From Chitinophagaceae bacterium (GTDB lineage: Bacteria; Bacteroidota; Bacteroidia; Chitinophagales; Chitinophagaceae), in assembly GCA_019638625.1 (NCBI GenBank), contig JAHBTK010000003.1, forward strand, positions 620,001 through 684,000: DNA of 64,000 nucleotides, given 5' to 3'. Below, piece by piece: positions 17,305 to 25,723 of this stretch. Numbering within the stretch: the stretch's first letter is position 1; each line of letters begins with the position of its first letter. The position numbers and the translations under genes were made by a program. The notes beneath the pieces were generated by a model. The model was given only the letters and a program-made list of their open reading frames with translations, ran no database searches and was not told the origin of the DNA.

Positions 17305-19761
17305 TCAGAATTCAGCCGTCAGCATTAACCAACGCGCCGCCGGCGCTCCCCACAGCTCTTTATAAGTGGCCGTATTAAATTGCGGCCAATAGGGCTGGTC
17401 CTCGTTAAAATATGATTGCATCCCCACCGGCATGCCGCCTGTGGTTTCCCCAGGCAGCGCCGTGTACAGTTGGGGGTAATTACTCCCTTCTCCATAAATA
17501 AGCGATTGCCCGAACGGGTTCTTGCCCACTATCCAGAACAATTGCTGTTCGGCAATATCCCAAAGCTCCCGGTCGTTCAGGAACTTTGCACAGATAGCTG
17601 CCGCTTTACCCGTAGCCAACGTAACCGCGCCATTTCCCTTGAAAGAAAACCAAACCGGGAAAAAACGCAACCGGTGCTCTTCATCCAGTTTGATCCCGTT
17701 CTCATACTGTTCCCTGAAATCATCAGCCACGCCGCCCCTGACGCCTACCTGCACTACATAAAAATTTGCCGAGTCCTTTATTTCATCGCGGTGATACACG
17801 CCGCTCGGTACCATGCCATAGGGCTTTACGTACTGCATGATCTTTTTGAGGTAACTGCCATACAGTTGGATCGCCTTTGTCCATTTGGGATGATCCGCAT
17901 GACCGGGTTGTGTTTCACACAAAGCCGCAAGCGCTTCCATATACGCATAGTCCCTGGACTGATGCGTATAATGCACGATGGATCTTTTGCTGAGATCGCG
18001 GTAGAAAAAGCCCGACAACCCGTCTTTATCTTTCAGGGGTTCCACCCTTTGACACTGAAGCGTATAAGCGATGGCTTTGGCAGCTTCGTCTGCATATTTC
18101 TTTTCACCGGTAAGTTGGTACAGCATAGTCGCCGCCCAGGAAATATTAGCCATATACTGGCTTTGGGAGGCCATTCCGGCATGGTTGCCCCCGCCTCCGC
18201 TTTTTATCAATTCTTCAAAGCCATGTTTTGAAAACCGTTGCAGGGCATAGTCAAAATCCTCGATCGCTATTTTTTTCAGGTTGTTTTTTAAAGCGTCATC
18301 CCTGTCGGTCATTTTCGATGCAAAAGCCTCAATACCTGCCAGCAAAAAATTTTCCAGGGCGCCATCGTGTACTCTTATTTCTCTTCTTGCCGTATCGTCA
18401 ATGGTGCCTATGATACCATCTGTCCAAAAGTTGGTGCCCCAGCTTTGCGCCCGGTACCCGTCGCCCAAACGGGTACGCATAATAAAGTCCATTCCCCATA
18501 AGGCCTCTTCCATTAGCCTGTTATGCAACTGAACATTTTTTTTCTCCTTGGCACGTGCCGCCATCTGCATAAGCGAAAGGGCTATTTCACCTGTTTGCAG
18601 CATTTGCTGCGACATATCCGCTGCGTCGTGCCAGCCACCGTTCAAAGGAATGATCTTCCCGTTGAAGTTGGCATGCAGGTCGGTATGGCAGGCGCCGTGT
18701 TTACCGGGTACGGGAAAACCGCATCGCTCCGCGTATAAAAAGTTGAGGATGCGCCATACTGAATTATCCCACAGATCGGGATGAATATAAAACGGCAATG
18801 TTTCTACGGACCCCACCTTAATGGTAAACTGCCCCGGCGTTGTAAAATCAGAAAAGTCAATGGTATGAAAAGAGCCGATATGTTCTTTTTGCAGTTTAGT
18901 TTTTCCCGTATATACCACTTTGCCAGTCAGGGCATCTTTCAACTGAAAGCTGCCGTTATTGTTCCCAACATTGACGATGGCTGTTTTTTTACTTGCTGTT
19001 CTGTAGCCCGACGTGGAAAAGATAATACGGTCTTTTGCCGGCGTCCATCCCCGCACGGTTTCCGGGTTCTCAACTGTTTGCAATTCCACCGCGTCCACAT
19101 CAAAAATTAACGAATCCCCCATTGTCAGCTCTTTTCCAAAGACTTCGATGGCAAAAGATATTTTGGTAACCTTATCCCTTGCCAGCCCGGTCATTTCCAC
19201 GAAACATTCGTTCCACTGTCCGTTCTTCAGGTTAATTTCATGATAACCTTCCCTGCCATACCGATCCGGGATCTTGATCTTACCCTCATTTTCCACATAG
19301 AGGTTTAAATAGATACTGCGGGCGCCTTCACAATTGGGGTAGATATAAAATTTCAGCCGGTTATACTTTTCCCAGTTGGCACCGCCTACCTCAAAGGACG
19401 CAAGGCAGGTGCCGCGTCCCAGTCCCCAGTCCGGGATGCCGGGTGGCGCTGCCGGCGCTTCCAGGCGAAGGCTGTATTGTCCGGACCTACTACGCTCTGC
19501 CGTCCGCGATATTTTGCCAACACCCTTATGGCTCCATGCCGCAAGGTCCTCCATATCACAGAGCATTACACTGTTCAACACTTTTTTTCGAATGCCAAAA
19601 GTTTCAAACGCCTTTGACTCATCCAGCGGCAAAAGACTGTAATGGATATACCCGGTATGCTCCAACTCTTCTCTGAGCTGCCTGTCCGGCTGAGCAAAAA
19701 TTACGTTGGAGGTAAACAGTATACTGATCACGATGCAGGCGCATCTGTAAATAAGAGCCAT
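17305..19761 (-). CDS. Glycoside hydrolase family 9-like secreted enzyme
   Basis: I start at the ATG at 19759-19761, which gives MALIYRCACIVISILFTSNVIFAQ, a clean signal peptide; an upstream frame start would add 39 residues of non-coding character. The 818-residue protein has an N-terminal carbohydrate-binding-like beta domain (about 70-240), an Ig-like domain of the GH9 type (about 255-335) and a GH9 (alpha/alpha)6 catalytic domain. The last is shown by NGGWHDAADMSQQM, where the aspartates match the catalytic base region, and by FWIVGKNPFGQSLIYGEG near the C-terminus. The usual GH9 'NE' acid motif is not obvious; TYKELWGAP near the end may serve. The substrate could be a beta-glucan or another glycan. 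Confidence 0.82.
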   Translation of the reverse strand: MALIYRCACIVISILFTSNVIFAQPDRQLREELEHTGYIHYSLLPLDESKAFETFGIRKKVLNSVMLCDMEDLAAWSHKGVGKISRTAERSRSGQYSLRLEAPAAPPGIPDWGLGRGTCLASFEVGGANWEKYNRLKFYIYPNCEGARSIYLNLYVENEGKIKIPDRYGREGYHEINLKNGQWNECFVEMTGLARDKVTKISFAIEVFGKELTMGDSLIFDVDAVELQTVENPETVRGWTPAKDRIIFSTSGYRTASKKTAIVNVGNNNGSFQLKDALTGKVVYTGKTKLQKEHIGSFHTIDFSDFTTPGQFTIKVGSVETLPFYIHPDLWDNSVWRILNFLYAERCGFPVPGKHGACHTDLHANFNGKIIPLNGGWHDAADMSQQMLQTGEIALSLMQMAARAKEKKNVQLHNRLMEEALWGMDFIMRTRLGDGYRAQSWGTNFWTDGIIGTIDDTARREIRVHDGALENFLLAGIEAFASKMTDRDDALKNNLKKIAIEDFDYALQRFSKHGFEELIKSGGGGNHAGMASQSQYMANISWAATMLYQLTGEKKYADEAAKAIAYTLQCQRVEPLKDKDGLSGFFYRDLSKRSIVHYTHQSRDYAYMEALAALCETQPGHADHPKWTKAIQLYGSYLKKIMQYVKPYGMVPSGVYHRDEIKDSANFYVVQVGVRGGVADDFREQYENGIKLDEEHRLRFFPVWFSFKGNGAVTLATGKAAAICAKFLNDRELWDIAEQQLFWIVGKNPFGQSLIYGEGSNYPQLYTALPGETTGGMPVGMQSYFNEDQPYWPQFNTATYKELWGAPAARWLMLTAEF

Positions 19762-19831
19762 AAAACAGAAAGTTTTGTTATGAACAGGAGTTGAATATAC
19801 GTAAAAAACCAGGAGGTTGGATTTTGCCCGC

Positions 19832-19981
19832 TCAAACCTGTGAGATTGCAGGGATGGATGGCTGTGCTGCAATATCAATAGTTGTGGTTATTTGCCCGTA
19901 AACCCTTTGAAGAAGATCAAGCTCACCAATGTTTGTGAGAATGATCAGGCAACTCGTATCAGAAATAATCGTTTTATGCAT
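19832..19981 (-). pseudogene. Truncated PIN-domain/DUF3368-type toxin (49 codons)
   Basis: The reading frame starts with ATG at 19979-19981, overlapping the antitoxin's stop by eight bases. It encodes MHKTIISDTSCLIILTNIGE and continues LDLLQRVYGQ..., the typical opening of DUF3368/PIN-type toxins, including the first acidic residue of the nuclease site (ISDTS). It ends after 49 residues, where about 150 are normal. The last six codons and the stop fall in a copy of the AAACCTGTGAG repeat, and the GH9 start codon lies only 70 bases further on. The toxin is therefore truncated, probably by a deletion or insertion at the repeat. Confidence 0.8.
19833..19850. repeat. Diverged copy of the AAACCTGTGAGGTTT repeat
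   Basis: CAAACCTGTGAGATTGCAG matches the left arm and flank of the repeat at 17197 (AAACCTGTGAGGTTTGCAG) with only a short mismatch. It forms the 3' end of the truncated toxin reading frame. Confidence 0.6.
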
Positions 19982-20201
19982 TTATTACATCTCCTGATAG
20001 GTCTGAAGCAGGAAAATTAAATATAGAAACATCATAACCTCCCAATAGTTCCGCAAAGGCCCTTTTGGTCAGACCTGCAACTTCCGCGGCCTGCCCGAGA
20101 GAAAGTTTGCCCAGTTCATACAGCCGGCTTGCCACCAGCATTGCCAGTTGATGGTCATCAACATCTACATTATCCGGTATATGTAAGGTTACTATTTTCA
20201 T
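19974..20201 (-). CDS. UPF0175 family antitoxin
   Basis: This 75-residue protein matches UPF0175: an N-terminal MKIVTLHIPDNVDV strand, a helix with LAMLVASRLYELGKLSLGQAAEVAGLTKRAFAELL resembling a helix-turn-helix, and a C-terminal GYDVSIFNFPASDLSGDV tail. These proteins are antitoxins paired with DUF3368/PIN toxins, encoded just upstream of and overlapping the toxin. Here the toxin partner at 19832-19981 is truncated, so the antitoxin is probably an orphan. Confidence 0.85.
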   Translation of the reverse strand: MKIVTLHIPDNVDVDDHQLAMLVASRLYELGKLSLGQAAEVAGLTKRAFAELLGGYDVSIFNFPASDLSGDVINA

Positions 20202-20254
20202 ACTGTCAAATTTAATGCAATTCAGTTAAAAAGGCCAGCTCAAACCTTACAGTT

Positions 20255-21649
20255 TTATACTCCAAAATAATGCTTCGCATTATAGTAGCAGATATCTTGC
20301 ACCATTTTCCCGAGCCACTTGGTGTCGTTGGGAAGTTCCCCGTTTTCCACATCATTGCCGATGAGGTTGCAGAGTATGCGCCTGAAATACTCATGGCGGG
20401 GCCAGGACAGGAAGCTGCGGGAGTCGGTGATCATGCCCACAAAGCGGCTCAGCAATCCCATATTGCTCAGAATATTCATCTGCTCCTCCATACCGTTTTT
20501 CTGATCGAGGAACCACCAGCCGGAGCCAAACTGTATCTTGCCGGGAATACCATCACCCTGGAAGTTGCCGATCATGGTAGCATATACAGCGTTGTGCGAA
20601 GGATTGTTGTTATAGATGATGGTCCTGGCCAGTTTACCTTCTTTATCCAGCCGGTTAAAGAACTTAGACATCGCCTGCGCCACCTGCCAGTCGCCGATGG
20701 AGTCTACGCCTGCATCGGCGCCCAGTTTCTTCAGCAGCCGTTCGTTGTTGTTGCGCAGTGCGCCTATATGGAACTGTTGGGTCCACTTTTTTTCGGCATA
20801 CCACTCGCAGATGAAATGCAGCGTACCCGATTTGAAGGTATTGATCTCTGCTTCTGTTAACGCTTTCCGCATCCGCAATTTCGAAAAGATATCATCAAGG
20901 TCCTGTTGGGTAAAATCGTCTGCATACATCGTCTCCAGTCCGTGATCGGAAATACGACAGCCATTGGCATGAAAGAAATCAAACCGCCTCCTGAGCGCTT
21001 CCAGTAAACGTGGATAAGAATGTATTTCCACATTGGCCGCGCTACCCAGTTTGGCCAGGTAATCGTTGTAGGCGCCCACATTTTCCACTGCGATGGATTT
21101 GTCGGGGCGGAAAGCAGGAAATACTTTCAAATGCGGATGTTCTTTTCTGATCCGTATATGATGCTCCAGGGTGTCTGAAGGATCATCCGTAGTGCAGGCA
21201 ACCTCCACGTTGAATTTTTTCAGCAACGCTTGCGTGGTAAGCCCCGGTAATTTTTCATTACATAAATGATATATCTTTTCTGCATTGTCGCTGCTCAACA
21301 GCGCTTCAATGTCAAATGCACGCTTCAGCTCCAGGTGCGTCCAGTGGTACAGCGGGTTGCGCATAGTATAGGGTACCGTTGCCGCCCACACTTTGAATTT
21401 GGTATAATCATCGGCCGTGCCGGTAATATCATTCTCATCAACGCCATTGGCACGCATGGCCCGCCATTTATAGTGGTCGCCTTTCAGCCATAATTCCGTA
21501 ATGGTCTTGAACTGCTTGTTGTCCGCAATTTCATCCGGGGGAAGGTGATTGTGATAATCGATGATGGGCATACCCACCGCATAGGTATGGTACAGCTCTT
21601 TCGCGGTTTCGGTTTGCAAAAGAAAATCTTCACTTAAAAAAGGCTTCAT
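20255..21649 (-). CDS. uxaC: Uronate (glucuronate/galacturonate) isomerase
   Basis: At 464 residues this is full length for UxaC, an amidohydrolase-fold enzyme that isomerises D-glucuronate to D-fructuronate and D-galacturonate to D-tagaturonate. The metal-binding IIDYHNHLPPDEIADN sits near residue 29. The family segments HWTHLELKRAF, CTTDDPSDTLEHH and SRSFLSWPRHEYFRRILCNLIG are present. Downstream genes of the same pathway (eda and a KDG-type kinase) lie on the same strand further right, separated from uxaC by the DUF559 element. UxuA/UxaB-type reduction and dehydration genes are not in the window. Confidence 0.97.
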   Translation of the reverse strand: MKPFLSEDFLLQTETAKELYHTYAVGMPIIDYHNHLPPDEIADNKQFKTITELWLKGDHYKWRAMRANGVDENDITGTADDYTKFKVWAATVPYTMRNPLYHWTHLELKRAFDIEALLSSDNAEKIYHLCNEKLPGLTTQALLKKFNVEVACTTDDPSDTLEHHIRIRKEHPHLKVFPAFRPDKSIAVENVGAYNDYLAKLGSAANVEIHSYPRLLEALRRRFDFFHANGCRISDHGLETMYADDFTQQDLDDIFSKLRMRKALTEAEINTFKSGTLHFICEWYAEKKWTQQFHIGALRNNNERLLKKLGADAGVDSIGDWQVAQAMSKFFNRLDKEGKLARTIIYNNNPSHNAVYATMIGNFQGDGIPGKIQFGSGWWFLDQKNGMEEQMNILSNMGLLSRFVGMITDSRSFLSWPRHEYFRRILCNLIGNDVENGELPNDTKWLGKMVQDICYYNAKHYFGV

Positions 21650-21725
21650 ATTAATCTCTTTATGGCATGAACAGTAGTTCCGAAAATAGCCAATTTATCC
21701 CATATTTTGCGGTAGCCTGCAAGAG

Positions 21726-22558
21726 GGGCGCATTTACCTTCGGTGAAAACTATTTTCATTGCGGCAAAATGAATTCTTCCATCCCCCCCTTCAAAGATTC
21801 ATGAGAGTGCGGCATACAGCCCCTCCGGAGGGAGGCAATTAACCCGCTGTTTGTGCAGATGTGTAATGTATCGCCGTAGGTGATAAGAATCTTTTACCAA
21901 ACTGCATAATGCTGACTGCTACATTTCCCCCGCTGGCGGAGACACGAACCTCTAAACATCAGGAAACCAGCCGGGGGGTGGATTTTGACTATACCTGTTA
22001 CAAATAATTTCAATAATTTTAGTACGTATGGAGAGCGCCAACCACCATTACAATAAACGCTTGCAGCCGTTTGCCGGTAAGCTGCGTAAGCAAATGACCA
22101 AAGCCGAAGCCTGTCTCTGGAAATACGTTCTCCGTGCAGGAAAACTAAAAGGGTTTCATTTCCGACGACAGCGGCCGGTGCTGAACTATATCGCTGATTT
22201 TATGTGTATGGAGCTGATGCTGGTTATAGAAGTGGATGGTATTACGCATCTCTGGGAAGAGACGGTCATCAAAGATAAAAAGAAACAAAAAGACCTGGAA
22301 GCCATTGGCTTTACAGTCATTCGCTTCTCCGATGACGAAGTGTTGAATAAAATAGGGTATGTTACGGAATACCTGGAGAACTGGATTGATGAGCATTACG
22401 GAAAATAAGACCCTTCCATCCTCCCCCTTCCAGGATTCATGAAGGTGCAGCATGGTGCCCCCTCCAAAGGGGGACAATTAACCCGCTGCTTGTGCCTATT
22501 TCGATAATAAAACAGTCAACCTTTTGCTAATCAAAAAGTGAAAAATTTAAATACACCC
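21726..22558. mobile_element. Repeat-bounded element carrying a DUF559 endonuclease
   Basis: The ends are GGGCGCATTT (21726-21735) and AAATACACCC (22549-22558), imperfect terminal inverted repeats that match those of the short element at 24323-24668. Inside, a block of about 80 bases occurs twice in direct orientation (21775-21857 and 22411-22496); it contains CCATCC-C5, a TTCATGA core, CCCCTCC-x-AGGGGG and AACCCGCTG. A second GC-rich block (about 21908-21990, with AGCCGGGGGGTGGA) precedes the endonuclease gene. The same two blocks occur, without the gene, in the short element. No clear target duplication flanks this copy. The element sits between uxaC and eda, which otherwise read as one pathway set. 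Confidence 0.65.
22028..22408 (+). CDS. DUF559 (Vsr-like) endonuclease-fold protein
   Basis: The 126-residue protein is a complete DUF559 domain. Its N-terminal part, NKRLQPFAGKLRKQMTKAEA followed by CLWKYVLRAGKLKGFHFRRQRP, leads into the core YIADFMCMELMLVIEVDG, whose Asp and Glu-x-Asp fit a PD-(D/E)XK nuclease site, and ends with IGFTVIRFSDDEVLNKI. The fold is that of very-short-patch-repair nucleases, but the biological role of DUF559 proteins is unproven. It runs opposite to the flanking uronate genes and lies inside the repeat-bounded element described here. The gene is intact, with no frameshift. Confidence 0.9.
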   Translation: MESANHHYNKRLQPFAGKLRKQMTKAEACLWKYVLRAGKLKGFHFRRQRPVLNYIADFMCMELMLVIEVDGITHLWEETVIKDKKKQKDLEAIGFTVIRFSDDEVLNKIGYVTEYLENWIDEHYGK

Positions 22559-22571
22559 TGTAAAATCCCGG

Positions 22572-23237
22572 TTATCCTTTACGGGCATCGTTTATGAACC
22601 CGATAATATTTTTGATCTGCTCTGTTACCAGGTCGTATTGGTTGTTTGCCAGCCAGTCTGCCGGAAACAGTTGAGAGCCGATACCCACCGCCGCTGTGCC
22701 CGCGTCAAACCATTTTTTCAGGTCGTCAGCCGTGGGCTCCACGCCACCGGTGGTTAGAAACTGCATATTGGGGAACACCGCTTTTACGGCTTTGATATAA
22801 GCAGGCCCGCCGAGTTGTTTAGCCGGAAATATTTTCACGGTCTCTATGCCGAAGTTTTCTGCCAGCCCTATTTCCGTGGGGGTTGCACAGCCCGGCATCC
22901 AGAGCTTGTTATGTTTGCCGGCCACCTCGTGTATCTCTTCCAATATCAGGGGAGAGATCAAAAAATCAGCCCCGGCATCAATGAACTGCTGCGCCTGCTG
23001 CCTGTTTTTAATAGTGCCGATCCCTAACACCATTTCGGGGAGCTCCTTATCGCAATATTTTCTCAGCTCCGTAAATATTTCAAAAGAGTTCGCGCTACGG
23101 TTCGTGAATTCAAACAGGCGGACACCGCCTTCAAAAGAGGCTTTTAAAACATTCTTTGATACTGACAGGTCCGTACTGCTGAACAAGGGCATAAAGCCGG
23201 ACTGCTTTACCTGCGAAGAGATTTCCCGGGGAGTCAT
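22572..23237 (-). CDS. eda: KDPG/KHG aldolase
   Basis: The 221-residue product is a class I aldolase that splits 2-keto-3-deoxy-6-phosphogluconate to pyruvate and glyceraldehyde-3-phosphate. The family motifs are RLFEFTNRSA with the catalytic glutamate, GCATPTEIGLAENFGIE, and TVKIFPAKQLGGPAYIKAV with the Schiff-base lysine. FLTTGGVEP follows near residue 165. The gene lies 17 bases downstream of the sugar kinase on the same strand, and the two perform consecutive steps of hexuronate breakdown. Confidence 0.95.
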   Translation of the reverse strand: MTPREISSQVKQSGFMPLFSSTDLSVSKNVLKASFEGGVRLFEFTNRSANSFEIFTELRKYCDKELPEMVLGIGTIKNRQQAQQFIDAGADFLISPLILEEIHEVAGKHNKLWMPGCATPTEIGLAENFGIETVKIFPAKQLGGPAYIKAVKAVFPNMQFLTTGGVEPTADDLKKWFDAGTAAVGIGSQLFPADWLANNQYDLVTEQIKNIIGFINDARKG

Positions 23238-23254
23238 TGCACCGCTGATTTTAT

Positions 23255-24259
23255 TTATCTTATAATTTTACCACTGCCTTTCTGTTGCATAATGGTTTCC
23301 ACCTCCACTTTTGTAGCAACATTAAAGTCGCCGGTTATGCTGTGTTTGATAACGCCACAGGCAGTTGCGAATTCTATTGCATCCTGGAAAGGCTGTTTGT
23401 TATACAATTTATGTATCAATCCCCCCATGAAGGCATCGCCCGCCCCAATGCGTTCGGCGATCTGCTGTATATTATAGGGCCGGGATTGGTAAATTTCATT
23501 ATCATGCCAAAGGTAGCCGGTGTATTGATTGGAACTGGCGCTTTCCTGCACCCGCATCGTCATGGCAATGGTCCCCAGTCCCGGCATAACCTGTTTCAGC
23601 AACCTGAAAGTATCTTCTACCAGGTTAGCGGGGTCAGGGTCAATACCGAAATACAGTTTTGCAGTATCCACATCGGCGAGCAGCACATTACAATACTGTA
23701 GCAACTCCGGCATCACTTCGCGGCAGCTTTTTCCATATTTCCAGAGGGTGCTGCGGTAATTGAAGTCCGCGGAAATAGTGATCCCCTTCGCAGCGGCCGC
23801 CTGCAGCGCTTCTTTACTGATCAGTGCGGTGTTTTCATTTAACGCCGGCGTGATACCGCTCCAGTGAAACCAGTCGCTGTCATGTAAGAGCTCTTCCCAT
23901 TTAAGTTCTCCGGGTTGCAGCAGGCTTAATGACGAATATTGACGATCGTAAATTATTTTTCCCGGGCGGGCGCCCTGCCCACTTTCATAATAGTAGGTAC
24001 CTACGCGCCCATCTTTGTAATGGATCGCCGGGTTTACCCCATACTTACGCATGGCGGATATCCCCGCCCTGGACAGTTCGTTATCCGGCAGGGCCGTAAT
24101 GTATTTTGCCTCATCGCCGAATATGGACAACGAAACCGCTATATTGGCTTCCGAGCCGGCCCAATGCATTTCCAGCGTATCCGCCTGTATCATCTTTTGC
24201 TGCTGTGGCGGTGTAAGCCGCAGCAGGTACTCTCCAAACAGGGAAATCAGTTTACTCAT
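23255..24259 (-). CDS. kdgK: PfkB-family sugar kinase, probable 2-keto-3-deoxygluconate kinase
   Basis: The 334-residue protein belongs to the ribokinase/PfkB family. It has the N-terminal substrate region SLFGEYLLRLTPP...GGSEANIA-like segment (AGSEANIAVSLSIFG) and the C-terminal ATP-site motif RIGAGDAFMGGLIHKLY with the catalytic aspartate. Its place directly before eda, and close to uxaC, makes 2-keto-3-deoxygluconate the most likely substrate. The PfkB family alone would not distinguish this from other sugars. Confidence 0.85.
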   Translation of the reverse strand: MSKLISLFGEYLLRLTPPQQQKMIQADTLEMHWAGSEANIAVSLSIFGDEAKYITALPDNELSRAGISAMRKYGVNPAIHYKDGRVGTYYYESGQGARPGKIIYDRQYSSLSLLQPGELKWEELLHDSDWFHWSGITPALNENTALISKEALQAAAAKGITISADFNYRSTLWKYGKSCREVMPELLQYCNVLLADVDTAKLYFGIDPDPANLVEDTFRLLKQVMPGLGTIAMTMRVQESASSNQYTGYLWHDNEIYQSRPYNIQQIAERIGAGDAFMGGLIHKLYNKQPFQDAIEFATACGVIKHSITGDFNVATKVEVETIMQQKGSGKIIR

Positions 24260-24322
24260 ATTCTTATAGCTATCGCCGAAAATAAAGCAAATAGCTGAAT
24301 GAAAGGGCAGGAAATTAACGGA

Positions 24323-24668
24323 GGGTGTATTTCAAATTTTCGCAAAAAGGACTATACAAGCATAGGCAGCGACTGGCATGTCCCCCGCTCCGAAAGGAGT
24401 CCGGAGTCCTTCGGACTGGCGGGGTCACAATTCTGAATATCAGCAAAACAGCCCCGGGGTGGATTGCATCAGCGCTAAGTGACTGTCTTCCATCCTCCCC
24501 CCTTCGTAAATTTCATGAGAGTTTAGCATGGTACCCCCTCCCGAGGGGGACACGTAACCCGCTGATGATAAGAGTTTTGGAGAATAAACAGTCAAACTAC
24601 TGTTGTTAATCTGAAAACTAATTATAAAGTGAAAATTTGAACTTTTCTCACCGAAGGCAAATACACCC
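24323..24668. mobile_element. 346-bp non-coding MITE-like element with 9-bp target duplication
   Basis: The element begins GGGTGTATTT (24323-24332) and ends AAATACACCC (24659-24668), perfect 10-base terminal inverted repeats. Directly outside them the nine bases ATTAACGGA occur on both sides (24314-24322 and 24669-24677), an exact target-site duplication. The interior contains the two GC-rich blocks also seen around the DUF559 gene (about 24360-24478 with AGCCCCGGGGTGGA, and 24487-24565 with AACCCGCTG) but no open frame of note. It looks like a deletion derivative moved in trans. It lies between the sugar kinase and the TIM-barrel gene at 24766 and fills most of this 506-base gap. Confidence 0.8.
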
Positions 24669-24765
24669 ATTAACGGATCAGCAGAATACCCGCCTGTTGT
24701 CTGCTATAAGAAGTAATATCCGGGCAAAACCAGGATATTGCAAAAGAAAAATATATTACTAAAAG

Positions 24766-25632
24766 CTATATCACCAGGTCCTTCATGTATTCGCCAGCGG
24801 CTTCCGCGCTTTTAAGGGGTGTAGAGCCTGTGTACTTCTCCTGTTCAACTATAAAATAATAGACGCCCTTTTTGCGTGCGACAGGCAAAATAGTACGATA
24901 GTCAATGCTGCCTTTTCCCAGGTCGCAGGAGGCGTTGGCTTCCCCTGCGGGTGCATTTTTCTCCCGGTCTTTTACATGGCAGAGAACAAACCGGTGCGGA
25001 TATTTTTCCAGCCATTTTATAGGGTCTTCGCCGGCGGTCACCACCCAGTACATATCCATTTGATATTGCACCAGTTCAGGATCTGTATTTTCCATCAATA
25101 CATCCTGCGGCATCACGCCGTTGATCGGTTTAAAAGTGTATCCGTGGTTGTGATAGGCAAAACGCAGGCCGTTCTTTTTGCATATTTCTCCGCAGGCATT
25201 GAACTTCTCCGCCGCCTTTTTATACTCATCAATTGATTTCTGCTCACCCAGGTAGGGACAGATCAGGTATTTCATTCCGATAGCGCCGGCTTCTGCGGCT
25301 TTCTGCTCGAAGTTTTTGTTAATGTCGCAGTGGCTGGAAATAAATGTCATCTCAAGATCCTCCACATACTTCTTAAAATCAGTATTTTTCATTCCCCAGA
25401 ACATACCCTGCGCCCCCTCATATCCCTCTATCTGGTTGTATCCAAAACCGGCCACTTTTTTTATGATCCCTTTCGGGTCTTTCGGCAAATCATCCCGCAG
25501 GGTATAGAGTTGCAGCCCGAAGTTTTTGGTGATAATATTTCCTGAAAGCGCCCGGATGCTTTTGGAAGACAGGACAACCCCGGAGGCCAGCAGTCCGCCG
25601 GTTTTAAGAAAGCTTCTTCTGTTGATCGACAT
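24766..25632 (-). CDS. Exported sugar phosphate isomerase/epimerase-like TIM-barrel protein
   Basis: This 288-residue protein starts with a textbook twin-arginine signal, MSINRRSFLKTGGLLASGV, and so is predicted to be folded in the cytoplasm and exported by Tat. The remainder is an AP-endonuclease-2-like TIM barrel: FGLQLYTLRDDLPKDPKGIIKKVAGFGYNQIEG, FAYHNHGYTF with metal ligands, and PHRFVLCHVKDRE. It is the last gene of a minus-strand set with a GMC dehydrogenase and its small subunit. A role in isomerising or cleaving an oxidised (3-keto) sugar in the periplasm is inferred from that setting. Confidence 0.88.
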   Translation of the reverse strand: MSINRRSFLKTGGLLASGVVLSSKSIRALSGNIITKNFGLQLYTLRDDLPKDPKGIIKKVAGFGYNQIEGYEGAQGMFWGMKNTDFKKYVEDLEMTFISSHCDINKNFEQKAAEAGAIGMKYLICPYLGEQKSIDEYKKAAEKFNACGEICKKNGLRFAYHNHGYTFKPINGVMPQDVLMENTDPELVQYQMDMYWVVTAGEDPIKWLEKYPHRFVLCHVKDREKNAPAGEANASCDLGKGSIDYRTILPVARKKGVYYFIVEQEKYTGSTPLKSAEAAGEYMKDLVI

Positions 25633-25723
25633 AAACCTGATTTTTAATAGTTTACATTTAACGTTTGAATACAGGAAATCTTATATAACCCTTTGTTTTG
25701 CAGCGGAATTTAACATTTACAGG

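Noticed and set aside
22559..22567. Target duplication flanking the DUF559 element
   Set aside because: The left flank CTGCAAGAG and right flank TGTAAAATC share too few positions to call a duplication, unlike the exact one at the short element.
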